Below, piece after piece: positions 36,258-48,799 of a stretch of DNA of 64,000 bases. A model generated the notes under the pieces. That model was not told where the DNA came from, did no database searches, and saw only the letters and a list, made by a program, of their open reading frames with translations. Origin of the DNA: Luscinia megarhynchos (taxonomy: Eukaryota; Chordata; Aves; Passeriformes; Turdidae); assembly GCA_034336665.1 (NCBI GenBank), contig CM067592.1, positions 50,885,473 to 50,949,472 on the forward strand, read 5' to 3'. Position 1 is the first letter of the stretch. Every line of letters starts with the position of its first letter. Position numbers and translations under genes: made by a program.

Positions 36258-39200
36258 GCATATTGCATAAATCAAGGGAAAACTTAAATATTGGTTTACC
36301 AATTTAGAAACTTATTACAAAAAATAAAACCAATAAAAACCCTTCACTGTTCAAGAACTTGTTAGGATAGAGCTGTCTCATAGCAGTTCATGGGATGCTA
36401 GATTTCAGACCAAAACAATGTTGATTACAGACCCACGTTCCTGCTGTTGCTGAGCACTGTTTGCACAACATTAGAGTCTACTCTGTGTCTCATGCTGCCC
36501 TTCCAGTGAGCAGCTGGAGGTGCCGATTGGAAGGCAACACACCTGACACACCTGTCTGAGAACTAAATGGGTGTTCCATACTACATGATGTCAATGCTCA
36601 GATCTAAAGAGATGGGAAAGAAGAGGGAGAGGGGACATTGGAAGTCACAGTTTTTGTCTTCTCAAATGACCAATATGTGTGATGAAGCCTTGCCTTCCTG
36701 GAAATAGCTAAACACCTGCTAGCTGACTGCTTTAAACTGCCATCAACTCACAAATTTTTGTCTTTTAGCCTTCCCATACTCTCCCCCACACCACTGGAGA
36801 GAGCAAGTTGTAGCATGGGGCTCACCTGCTGCTGGAGGTTGAACTGCCACAGGTGTTGGGGACAAACTGCTGCAGTGAGTGCTCTTCTGGGCAGATTTGC
36901 AGAGCAGTTGGGCTTTCAGCTCTTGCTTAAACTATTGGGTTCACCACAAAATGATAACTGGACAAAGTGACTTTGACACATAGGCACCACATAAAACATC
37001 TAGAGCACTTTGAGGAATCTGCTGTATTCAGCACAGTTATAAAACAGCTACCTTATGTAGCATTAAAACCTGACATTTTTTTGTTCTAGAAAAGATTTTT
37101 TTGGTTATTTTTGTACCAAAGAAATCTATTATAATGATAAGGAATAACTTGAGTTATTTGGCAGAAGACTACATACAATATACAGTGACAATGGTATTCT
37201 ATGCAGTTATTCTATTGGGAAGATATGTAGCAACTAGAAATTGGCTGAAAGCAGATTCTGCCTCCAAATGTCAAGGCACACTGCAGCAAATAATTTGTCA
37301 GAGCCCATTCTCAAACCTTCTTTCAATCCTGTTTCATGATGGTGACCAAAATAAAAATTAGAATCAAAACTCGTGATCAGAAATTTTCTAGCAAAGAGAC
37401 CAAAATTCAGGTGGAAGTTTTGCAAGTTCAGTCTATCACATCTACTTGCAGCATGAGATGGAAAGAAATAGTAACTGGCATAGTCTCATGATGCTTTATC
37501 TGAGGTGTGCTGTAGAATGCAAAGGACAAATGCTAATGATAAAGCAGTTCTGTGCTTTATTTTGACCTGAAGTCAGTTGATGCTACAAATATGATTACTT
37601 AAACACAAAATTTCCAGGAGAAATCCAGAAATTCTGGTCCTCAGAGCCAACTCCTTTTCTGAAAATCTGCCTTGAATAATTTTTTTTTAAAATGCTTAAA
37701 TATTGGGCTTTGTGGACTGCTTCTCAACTAAGTAATTTTTTCTCATTGCCGCTTTCTAGTATGGAGATGGTTCTTTCTTTCAAAACCTTAGTATTCATAG
37801 AAAAATAATTAGAGAAATTTCTAGAATGAAGGAATACAAATGAATCACTAGAAAATGTGTTTGCATGCTTTAATATTGCCTCACCCATCTGTCTTGTGCT
37901 ACAATATCTCAGTCCCTTCCTGATCATAACAGTATTTTGAAACATTTAAGAATGTGGTATAAAATGTAATTGCTAGAAATAAAACCTCACAGGTTTTAGA
38001 CTATCCTCTTGGGACAATCATGGTTATTGTGCTGTATACATTGCTTCAAAACTAGGTGATAGGTGTTAGAAGACTAAGCTAAGCTTTTGTGACTTGAAAT
38101 TTGTAGAGATTTAAAAAGTATTCCGTTAAACAAAACTATACTAGTAAGGTTTAATTTTACAACTGCAAACAGAAAGTCTACTGATTAGACAGATCAGCTA
38201 TAGAGATAATACACTACTTACCTTATTGGGAACTAATTATGCAATTGAAAAAAATTCGAGGTTCACAGCGTAACCAGCTTATCATATAAAATATCCTACA
38301 AAGGTAAATAACTGAAAGACACAATAACTATTCAACCTTTCCTATGTTTTTTCATTTTCTTTTAGAAGATATATTATGTATATTATTGCAAGTTTCTCAT
38401 GTCTGTTTGCATAGCAAGATGACCAACTAAACAAACAAGTATTTTATCCTCTTCTTTGCTATGAAGCACCAAATATAGCTACCTAATTTCTTATGTGTAT
38501 GCAGAAAAAAAAGGATATTAAAGTATTGTCCCTTGGTCTGGTAAAGTAACAAGTAGAAATTCCAGAGGCTCTTAATGCCATCAGTATTTTATGAAGACCG
38601 AGCAAAACTTTGCTACTTGGCTTGGCTTTGGAAAGAGGAAACAATATAAATTTTATTACAGATGATAATAGTAATTTTATTCCAGATGATAATAGATGAT
38701 AATAAAGTTATTTTAAAAGAGAGAAGAAACCGAACTAGGCAAGACAGACTGGTCAGAGACAGGATCAGCAAAATTAAATTCTACAGTAAATCTGGGCCAG
38801 CAGTGGAAACCAACATGTGACTGTTTCAACTTGTTAATGGCTTTGCCATTGCTACAGTATTGCAACAGACCACTGACTGGGGAAAGGAAATGTTCCTTTA
38901 TAGTCAGAAAAGATGATAACTGGTGCAGCTGCATCTCTCTTGAGACTGACAAATTCAGAAACTAATGCCCATTGGATTCAGCTGGCATAAGGCACCACAC
39001 AAAAACCTCCCAGCATCTTTAGGGCTTTTTTATGGGACCCTGTGGCAAAAGCAAAGAATGATATTGGCAGAAGTGGGGATGATTTTGGAAGTAACACCTG
39101 TCACTAACCACCTGCAGTGATTTCTGCTATTCAGGGGGGGAGAAAAAATACTCTTCTGTATTGAGCAGTATAAAAACTTCTGTTAGAACGAACAGAACAT

Positions 39201-41899
39201 ACAAACTATTGTCACCTACCCATGGTCAGAAAATGCTGGTTTCCTCAGCATTTTCTCACTGCCATCACAGTGCTTGCTGAAGCAGAAACTCTGAGCAGCT
39301 TTAGTGGGGTAGGCAGGGACTTGTCACAAGCAGACGCCTGAAGTCTGCATGGCTCCACCTCCAGCAGTCAGCCCTCAATGACTCCTTGAGGGATTTGGTA
39401 CATATTTTATAGCAGCAGCCTAGGACATGTCCAAAAAGGGGTTTGCTAGAAACAGTTGCACGGTGGGTATCTCTGCTGCTGCCTGCATTCCCAGAGATGC
39501 GTCCTCATGCCTAGACAGCTCTGGCATTTGACAAAACTACTCCTGGACCATTCTGCAGGCTTCTCCTGCTCCCAGCACATTACCTTGGATTCTCTCCATC
39601 ATTGTCAGCAGAGAGCACGAGGTCTATCCCAAAACATATGGATGAAACACACATAGCCAATCTCTCTGAAGAAAGTCCCAGTCCATTATTGCTCTCTAGA
39701 TGCACTGGGGGAAACACAGAGCTGCATACCTGGATTTCTGTGCAATTCCAGGGCTTTGTGCTCAATTATTTTTCTGTCTGATCCAGCAAGTTTGAATCAG
39801 TGTACAAAGCAAAGTCATGCGCAGGAGCTACGCTCCAGTATGACATGACTAATAGAAAGGTCTTTGGGCATGAATTGCAACTTTAAATCCATCAGCTTGG
39901 TTCAAAAAACAGGGGAGATGACATAAACTTTTTTCAATACTAGAATATAGGAACTTTCATCAGCAAATATATGTGCGTACACCTCAGAGTCTGTTTGACT
40001 GGAATTGAAATTTAGGAAGAAATAAGCACAGTCATTGACATCTAGCTAAAATGGGGTCAGTCGGCTTATCATTTTCTTCTAATTATTTGCCACCTTCTTT
40101 CAAACTTTGGTAATTTTGTGAATATGAAACTGTCATAGTCAGACTACAAGAAGACTGTTTCGTATTGTGGTTTAAATATTTCTTTATTGCAAGGATTTAA
40201 TGTAGTGCCTTGTTAGGTTACAAGAAAAGTCCAAATATTTCTCATGGACCTCTGTATACCATCGTGTATGCCACCAGCCATAGCTTCTATTCTGCAGCAG
40301 TGGTATAAAAGATCTACTGAGTACATTCACTGTAAACCAGAAGGAAATAACTTTATCATTTAAGAGGCAGGGCCAGATCCTTCAGAGGGAAAAAATCAGC
40401 CCATTTACATGAGCTAAGGACTTGACTCATAGGTGATCAAATGGATGATGAGTCCTCTATGCTGCTAATGGTCTACTGTTTGTAAATATCCAGGAAATAA
40501 GTAGCTTTATCTAATAAAAGAAGAAAATAAAACCCTCTGAAAAAAAAAAATATCCGCACTAATTGCCTCCATCACATTAGAGAAATGTTCCCAAGTTACT
40601 CAGCAATTACTCAGAGTATGACAAATAGAAGAAAAGCTATCGTATTCAATATTCCTTTGTTACCTTGGGAGAGTACTGCACACCCTCAATACTAAGATAT
40701 TTATTATAGTAGCTGTGTCACTGTAATGGCAAGTACTCTATGAGGAAAAACAGCTACTGGGACTTTTGGGGGATTTCTGCCTGGAATCAACCAGAGAGCC
40801 TGCTTAATATCCTTTTCCCAGCAGTCTCATCTTGTAGTGGATATATTAACTCTATTAACTGACTCTTCTCCTATAGCATCTGGTTATAACGTGTGGAGAT
40901 TGTGCACATAATCAATTCATGTAATCTAGGAAAGAGCAAACAATAAAAAGTGGCTATGCCTTGTCCAAGATCATACATAGCTCACCCCATGTTACCCCTT
41001 TCCTAGTCTAGTGCTTAACCACAAATTTTCTCTTCCACTTACCAAAGTACTTCAAATGGACAACAGCTCTGTAGCAATAAATCATGAACATTTCTGTCAT
41101 GACATTTTGTAATTCTATTGCATTTTTACAGCTATGAATCATTTTTTGCAAATATAATAAGTGTCTCTTAATAGAATGACCTTTTCTATGACTGTGATAT
41201 TAAAACTAATGGTAGGTACTATATGGTATATCTCCTATTTCAGATATACACAGTTTGGAAGTCTCAACTCGCTTTCAGTCTTTTCACTTTTACATCAAGG
41301 CAATATTTTTGAGGTTAAAACTGCCACAGTTTTAACTATGCAAAATAATTTCCACTGTCAATTGTTATTTCCAAGTCCCTCAAAATATTCACCTTTCTCA
41401 TTACGTTTTCCATATTGCATCTGTGCCTAAAAGTGAACAATTTAGAAACAGCTAAATAGAAACTCATCTGCTTTCTGAAAGAATACTTATGGCCTTTGTT
41501 TTTGCTTTGGATTCTTTACCTCCCAGATTACCTACATTGTTTTATACACACAATACAATGCCTCCCCTGCTTTTAAAAAATATGAAAATATGAGTAGTTT
41601 TATGTCTCAAAAATGAAAACTAAAAAAACAATGTGATTTTATCTGGGAGAACTTCATAACTATCATAATAATTATTTATTATTCATAACAATACTAGTTT
41701 TTAAAAGAGAGAAGGATTGTGCATGTTCATTTCAGACTTGTTCTGCCAGCCTTGCAAAGGTGTTGGATGAATATTGATTTATTGAGGGATGAGGAACTCA
41801 AATACTGTTTTCTTCTACCCTTCCAACTGCAGAAAATATTGGAAGAAACAGAAAGACCTAGCTGACCAACACCTGGCTCTGAAACCTGTTTTATTGCCA
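36258..41899. other. Long stretch without a gene
   Basis: Nothing recognisable as a gene or transposon. A 24-bp imperfect tandem duplication is at 38650-38697. Frames up to 86 codons have no family signature. Confidence 0.5.
38650..38697. repeat. Imperfect tandem duplication of 24 bp
   Basis: Two 24-base copies beginning ATTTTATT and sharing CAGATGATAATAG match at 21 positions (38650-38673 and 38674-38697), followed by further GATGATAATA. Confidence 0.9.
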
Positions 41900-43040
41900 G
41901 AATTTTGGGGTTTTTGATCAGGGGTTAGTCTACACCAAACTGACTGAAAAGAGGTGGGCTGCTCACCTTTTCCTAAAGGGAAAAGAATCTTTGCACAAGC
42001 GTTAGCAGAACTTGAAGGAGCTTTAAACTAGGTCTGAAAGGGGAAAGGGATAAAACCAGGCTCGTAAGAGATGAGCCTGGGGAAGGCATGCCAGTGTTCC
42101 AGAAAGGGTGGGCTAGTGAGGTCCTTCATGCTCCACAATGTCCTGAGTGCTCTGGAGCACATCTGCAATGTCCCTGTACTAGTGCATGCAACACCCTAGC
42201 CACCTCAGTGGGGGTAGGGGATTGAGATCTGTGTGGCAACAAAGACACAAGGGCTGCTGATGTGTTGGGAATCACAGAAGTACCTCGGAACACCCACTCA
42301 GGCCTCACCCCAAAAAGATGTCAGGGTCAATAGCCCACTGGAAGTGTCTCTACACCAACAAGAACAGGAGATCATTGGAAATCATTGTGGGGCTGGAAAA
42401 TTATGACATTGTCAGAATGACAGATAAAGGGTAGAATTACTCACATGACTGGAGTGCTGCAGTGAATGGTTATGAACCCTTCACAAGAGATAGCTGAAGA
42501 ATGAGTGGGGTAGTCCTACTTTTTGAGGAGTGCTTTGATTATCTACACCTTGCTGATGGTAAGGAAAGGGTTGAGCATTAATGGACAGGAACCAGACAAA
42601 AGATCACTAACCTACCAAGGGAGGAACCTGTTATAGATCACCCAGTCAAAGTGAAACAGCAGATGTATTTTATAAGCGGCTGGGAGGAGTCTCATGATTC
42701 TTAGCCTTGTTCTCAGGGGGGATGTCAACTTACTAGATGTCTGATGGAAATCAGACACAATGGAGAGTAAGATTCCTGGGGTGTGTGTAAGATAACATCC
42801 TGCCACAGCGGATGAGAGATCCAGCTAGGCAAAGCATCTGTTGCCTGTAAATGGAGAAGGGCTGGTGGGTGATGTGACCATAGGTGATTATGGAGTAAGG
42901 AGGGATAGCAGCTGAACAGCTGCCTCTGACCTCCAGAGTAAGACTTCTGCCTGCTTAGGAGTCTGATTTAAAGACTCCTCTGGGAGGCAGTCCTGAGGGG
43001 CAGCACAGTCTGGGGAGACTTGACAGAGAGATGAGACCTC
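41900..43040 (+). mobile_element. CR1 LINE 5' portion with ORF2 endonuclease remnants, sense
   Basis: A CR1 copy in plus orientation that keeps the rarely preserved 5' part. Bases 41990-42110 match CR1 5' wording (GAAGGAGCTTTAAACTAGGT; GATGAGCCTGGGGAAGGCAT). From about 42350, translated pieces follow the AP-endonuclease domain of ORF2: ENYDIV (about 42394), SHDWSAAVNGYEPF (about 42443-42485), EECFDYL (about 42523) and GEGLVGD (about 42855). Several in-frame stops and shifts show it is dead. Homology ends near 43040, before the reverse transcriptase, so the 3' half is missing. That is the opposite of the usual 5' truncation and implies a later deletion or rearrangement. Confidence 0.87.
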
Positions 43041-44414
43041 TTAAACATCCTCACAAGAGGTATTTGAGGGTTTAAGTTCTTTCTAACAAGTAGATAGATA
43101 CCTTTTCCCCCACAATTTTTAGTAGAAGAGTTAAGTTTGTCTCTGAAGGCTAGGACTGAACACCAGCTTTGCTTTATCTTCGAACTCTATTAGAGGACTT
43201 CTGACCTTGTACAGAAAGCTGGATATCTCATTTAAGATCTCTGCTCTGTAATTTCCTGCTCTAAAATACAAAGCTTAAAATTTCAGTAACTTGTGAGTGC
43301 AAAAGCTGTTATTGTTGGCACATAACTGCAAAAAGTTCTTTTAATTTTACCATAGACTTCAGAAGATTATAAAAGGTGGATTTTCATTTACATATGCTTA
43401 TTAGGCTGTTAACTTTATTTCCTGTATCCAGTAGCAGATTTTCCTCCAATTATATTTTTTTCTTTATTTGTTTAGGGTTTTTTTCCCTGCCTCTGAGTTC
43501 TCTAAAAAAGGCAGAAACCCCACAATTCTATGTGATCAGATATTTAAGAATTAATGGCATTTTTCCCCATTTTAGACCTGAGGCTTACATAACAGCTCTG
43601 TAGTTCTAACCACTTTGCAGTAAAACACTAAAGCCCTCACCAATAGAAAGTTGCTCACTTAGACCCCAAAATACATTCTTCTGAGGAAAATGTGATTTAA
43701 GAAATAAAAATATGGATGCTAAAAAACTCTTTAGCAGAGCCTGAGATCTTGCTTTTAAAATATTAATTAGACTTTGGGCTTCTTCCTATTTACATGCTTA
43801 AGCTCTTAGCTGCGACATATATCATCTTGAGAGAGCCACAGAGCAGCTTTGTTAGAAATTGCTTGCAGCCAGTAATTTTTGGCAATCAATATTATGAATT
43901 CTTGTCACAAGGGGCTCGGGGAAGGCACTGCCAGGTTGCTACTTATCTCTATAAAATGAAGGAAAATGTCAGAAGTGGCAGGTCCACTGAGAGGATCATT
44001 TCTGGAAGGGAAAGAAGTGGGAAATGCTAAAATTACCATATTTATGGACATTGTAGAAAATGAAGGTCTGAATGGGCTGCTCAGTTTATGGAGAGTGCTA
44101 AAGATTATTTAAAACTTTCTATGTTGCTTCATATAATATAAAACCAGAAACTTCTCTTAGAAATAATGCATTAGTAAAAATCTTTAATACAATTTTGCTT
44201 ATAACTACTACTTCCTATGACTAGTGATCATAGAGGGAGGAAAGAGTCCATTTTCAAGAGAAACTATCATTTGCAAATTCCTATTGTGCTTGGGGAGTTT
44301 ATAGTGCACATTTTCTCTCTCATATTCTCTAAGGCTGAAAAAAATGTTTAAAAGTGTTGTGCTAAAATTTGTCTTAACTTTCTTAATTCCAGAGCAAACA
44401 ATTTGTACTCATCT
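43041..44414. other. AT-rich stretch without a gene
   Basis: No gene or repeat recognised. Frames of 75 and 78 codons (43376-43603 and 43794-44030) have no domain signature. Confidence 0.5.
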
Positions 44415-44862
44415 TGTGTGGTGACTGGACTCCAGCCAAAAGCTAAGCACCACACAGCTGGTCATTCCTACCCCATGCTTAGCAACACAAGGGAGATAAC
44501 AGAGCAAAACAGAGAAAGCTCTCTTTTGAAAGTGGCCAAGATGAAGAAATATTAACCTTCAAAGGAAAGAAGAAGAAAAAAAACCCAACCCCAAAAAGAA
44601 AAATAACAATTTCACAAGCTACTTATACACAGCCAGTTCCCAAGCAATACCTACCCAACCTAAAACCCTTCCCTCGCTGATGAGCATGGTGCCATTAAGT
44701 GTGGATATCTGTTTGAATAGCTTGGGTCAGTGTGAATGCCTTGATGCTGTGCAAAGGCTTCTCAGCAGAAGTCAGATTACTGTGCTGTTTTGACCACAAG
44801 CTCAAGGTAATCCACCATATGAGGCTACTATGAAGAAATTAAATCTGTCTCGGTCAGACCTT
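44415..44862 (-). mobile_element. Old avian endogenous retrovirus LTR, apparently solo
   Basis: The plus strand follows, in antisense, the layout of a common avian LTR. It starts TGTGTGGTGACTGGACTCCA and continues GCCAAAAGCTAAGC. An A-rich block with AACCCAACCCCAAAAAG (about 44580-44600) follows, then ACACAGCCAGTTCCCAAGCA, a GATGAGCATGGTGCC block and GAATAGCTTGGGTCAG. It ends with GAGGCTACTATGAAGAAATT near 44821-44840 and CTCGGTCAGACC. Divergence is high, with no clear target-site duplication, so the edges are approximate. No gag, pol or env remnant is seen beside it. Family recognition is from memory. Confidence 0.6.
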
Positions 44863-45304
44863 CATGAGCATTACGGATACCCTCAAGTTCCAGTAATATG
44901 TTAAATTTTGAGTGACCTTTTTTCCATTCCAGTGCTGCCAAACCTAGAAACACAACAGTAATTTGCAGTAATTGGTGACACTGTCATGAAGAGACAGAAC
45001 AGGGAGGAAGAGAGTAGTTAAGCAGCCATTCACACTCCATTCACACTCATACATTTTTACACTGCAGGTACTATTGCAAAGTCAGATCACTATTTAGTGT
45101 GCCTTCTCTGTCTTGAGCTGGTAGTGTGTGATAGGTGTGTGAGTTTTAGGTGAATTAGCAGCTACAGAATGACACTGATCTGTCTGTATGTTTTTTGCCC
45201 AGACCAACAATATGATTGTCATCCACCCAGCCTCACAGCTTGTACACCAGCATCGATAGGAGGTCAATGGAGTATAGTACAATTAGGGCTCTGTAGTTGT
45301 TTCA

Positions 45305-45395
45305 ATTTTTTTTTTGGTTGGTACATTTGTTGTTTGGTTTTTGTTTTGTTTGATTAGGGTGGGATTATTTGTTTTATTTTGTTTTTTTCTTCTGT
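45305..45395 (+). repeat. T/G-rich low-complexity tract
   Basis: About 90 bases are mostly T and G, with TTTG- and TTTTG-type repeats and a run of ten T near its start. Confidence 0.8.
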
Positions 45396-46208
45396 ACAAA
45401 ACAGATGCAAATGATGAAAGGTTTTCCGATCTAGTCAAAAATTAAATTTAAAACTGTGAAAAAATAACTGAACAGAATGTTAACAGAGTTTGTTCTGCAT
45501 CTGACATGACTATATCAAAGCACTACGTGGCAGAATATCTTAATAGCCCATATTACAGGTGAAGTGAGGCTTGGGCTGCTTTTCAAGAAGAGCTAAGATG
45601 TTACATTTCCACATATGTTACCTTATTTACTTTACTTTACTTAGGTGTTACCTGTTCATATAATTTTGTTTTGGTGGATTTACAAATGGCATGGAGAAAA
45701 AGTAGGACTTCTTATTCCCAGGCTGCCTTTGTGCTTGTGCAGTTTATCTGTCTGCATGTTGATATGACTACAGTATTCAGACTTTATTCAAATAATGCTG
45801 TATTACCTCCAGATAATACAGATGTCACTGACTATTTAACAGGTCTAAATATTGGGTATAAGCCTAAAAACAAATACTACTACTATATAAAAACTGCTAT
45901 GCTGTTCATTTCTTCTGCCCATGGTAAACTGTATTGCCCCAAATATCTGCCATTAAGCATTAAACTCATGCATCTGGCCACGCTGAAGGTTCCTCCTCAG
46001 TAAAATGAATGTTAGCATTCATTTTCTTATAGCCATAGGACTATGATATGAAATTGCATTTTAAAAAAAGCAAACAAAAACTAAATCCAAGACCCAGCTT
46101 ATTATTACATATTTTAAAATAATACTATCTTACCTTTAATACTATTTAATACTTTAATGCTATTTAATATTTGAATACTATTTTACCTCCACTTGCTGCT
46201 CTATTTAG

Positions 46209-46245
46209 ATATATATATATATTTATTATTATTATTTTTATTTTT
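46209..46245. repeat. AT and ATT microsatellite
   Basis: Seven AT units are followed by TTATT-type units. The upstream part at 46130-46190 is built from imperfect ATACTATTTA-like repeats. Confidence 0.9.
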
Positions 46246-48799
46246 ATGGATTTGCCTTCAGGAATCCAAAATCACTCCAGAATTTTGAGCAACTGGTCTC
46301 TATCACAGCCCCCAGCCCCGTGCACAAAGCTGCATTTCAAGTATGTTAAGGCTACTTTCAAGATGGGGCATGTCCGTTTCCATGTAGCCATTTGAGAACA
46401 GGAAAGAAAACAATTGATTATGCCTTTAACAGGAATTAATACCTAGTAAGCAACACAGCTAAACATTTCAATGAACATACGAAGTGAGCCTCAGGATTAA
46501 AAAGGCATTGACCTTGTCTTTTGCCAGTCTAGGAACCAGTGCATAAAACAGATATTGAGAATAGTCTATTGCAGAAAAAGTAGCAGTTTATGGACTTTAA
46601 AAAAATACAACTCATGAGCTAGTGCATTCTATATGGATATCCATGTTAGATCCTAGTCATTTTCTATCCCTTGTATTCATAAGGACAGTTTCAGCAGTGT
46701 TTCTCACATAAACTTGGTGGCCAAGGTTTGCTCAACAGTAGTGAAAATGACACTAAATTTTCTCTTCCTAACCAGATACATATGAAGATGCTGAACTTAC
46801 CTAGCATATTTAAGCCTTGAATAGCAGCAGCTACTGAAGACCAGTGAATTGTAGCAACTGGTAGAAATTCCAGTCATGATAAGAGACAGATAATCTGAGT
46901 GAGTTAATTTTTTTTGGTCAAAAGTGGGTTTTAACAAGGATACTTTACACTTTCAAAATCGATAGAAATCTTTTCCTGTACCTCACATGAGACTACATAA
47001 AGGAACTTTTGCAGCTTCTCATGGTGTGACACAATATAATGTGGAATAGATTTTGTTGACTTTGAAGCATTTGCCCTCTCTGCATTGATACTGAGCATCA
47101 GATGAACCCCCAAGTGAAAGGCAAATAAGCTCCACTATTCCTCAGATTTCTTTTCATTTTATCACAATTCCTTGTAATTTTCAACACTGCTTGACAACAG
47201 AACAGTCTGGGTGAAGTGATGCATGAAAATGCTTTCTGGTTCCCCTGCCCTGCCTTGGTTAAATAATGTACTGAACTAGAAAATTGTTACAGATAAAACT
47301 GGCCCTGGGTTATCTATAGGGCACATCAGACTTGAACTGGTCAGTGATTCATGCTTAACCCGATTAAAGTTAAATCAGCCATATTTTTTCTCCCCTCATC
47401 TCACATGAAATAGATTGTCTATCACTCTCATCTGGTCATAGAAGTATCGTACAAAAAAATTTCTCAAAATTTTTTAGATGAAAAATGTAAAATATAATGA
47501 AAAAATGTTAAAAATAATGTGCAAATGGTCATGTAGTGTCAAATATACAGATATATAATTGCTATAACAATGGTTTCTTCTTGGCTTTTAAAAACTTATT
47601 GTTTTAAGATAACTAATTTTAAAATACAGACAAAGGCAATCAAGTTTTCAAAGTGTATTTACACTTGCCTAATGAAAATATTCTTAAAGAAGTACTCAAG
47701 TGTTTAATCAGATTATAGCAATATTACATGACTTGGTATTTTTCTTCTTTTATTGGATGACTATAGCAACATAATTCAGCAAAATTTACTAAAATTGAAA
47801 TATGCAATAGAATCTTTCATTCCCTGGCTGATTTCTCACTCTGGGGGATTGTTGTTGTTGTGCTCTATGGAAAACTTCCTTAACATGTGCCAGCTCTGTT
47901 CTACTCCTTTGTCCCTGAGGGCAGCCTTCCAGGGAATTCCACTGGCTCTTTCCCTGAAGATGAGGAAGTCTGGAAGTTAGGGGCCTAGCCTTACTCCTTA
48001 CCTGATCCATATTCCTCAGGGCTGCAAACTCCACCAATCACAAGCACTGCATCTCAGGTGGTCTCCAATCTTAGCTCCAGTTAGCTCTCTTAGGTTGGTG
48101 CAATAAAGTTGTGTCATGGGGAGTGAATTCTATTTTCACTGAAGTCTCTCCTTAGCAGAATAAAAAATATTTTGTGAAAAATCCCTCATGTTAGAAGAAA
48201 TTCAGTGTATTTTTGGGAAGTAATAGCAGTATAATACTTATAACCAGTTAAATTTATCATAAGAAACACAAAGGCTTAATAGCATGAAAACCCTATAATA
48301 CAGATTTTCCTATGAATTGAGGGAAAACTGTATTTAGACAAATTTTTTTATCAGTGCCTCTATTGAAAAACACATTAGTTTTATAATGGTGGTACTCAAA
48401 TTCTGAATAAGGAATTAGGTGCCTCTAAAAAAAAAGGCTGTTCAGTGAATAAAATAATTTTAAAAGAAGATTAAAAAGGAGTTTTCTTTAGAGCAATTTA
48501 AAAATGTGATTAATTAATAATATTATTTTTTCAATCTTTAGTGTTTGCTAGTAAAATCAGAATAAAAGGTTCAGAGAACCTTGGAATGTAAGGTGCGTAG
48601 GGCAGAGCTGCTTGCTCATTCACTGGGATCTAATCAAGAGGAAATTTCTCAGCCATGGCAGATGAGTTTAGCATCCAAAACAAAGTCCTTGAATTCATCT
48701 CACCACAGCTTGTTTGTTCTTCATTTATTGCTACAGAGAGACACTCTTCCACTCATGCTTTGGCCCCTTTTAGAATGATAGTCAATCACACTGGTAAAG

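Larger units (their letters stand above)
44863..48799. other. Long stretch without a gene
   Basis: No gene. It contains a T/G-rich tract at 45305-45395, an AT/ATT microsatellite at 46209-46245 and a mariner-terminus-like 14-mer at 48090-48103. The 110-codon frame at 45671-46003 is the longest non-repeat frame here, but it shows no recognisable domain and no exon context. Confidence 0.5.

Noticed and set aside
45671..46003. 110-codon frame that could be a small gene
   Set aside because: No known domain, no splice or promoter support, AT-rich background.
48090..48103. Calling a mariner element as an annotated feature
   Set aside because: Only 14 matching bases and no partner terminus; kept as a low-interest finding only.
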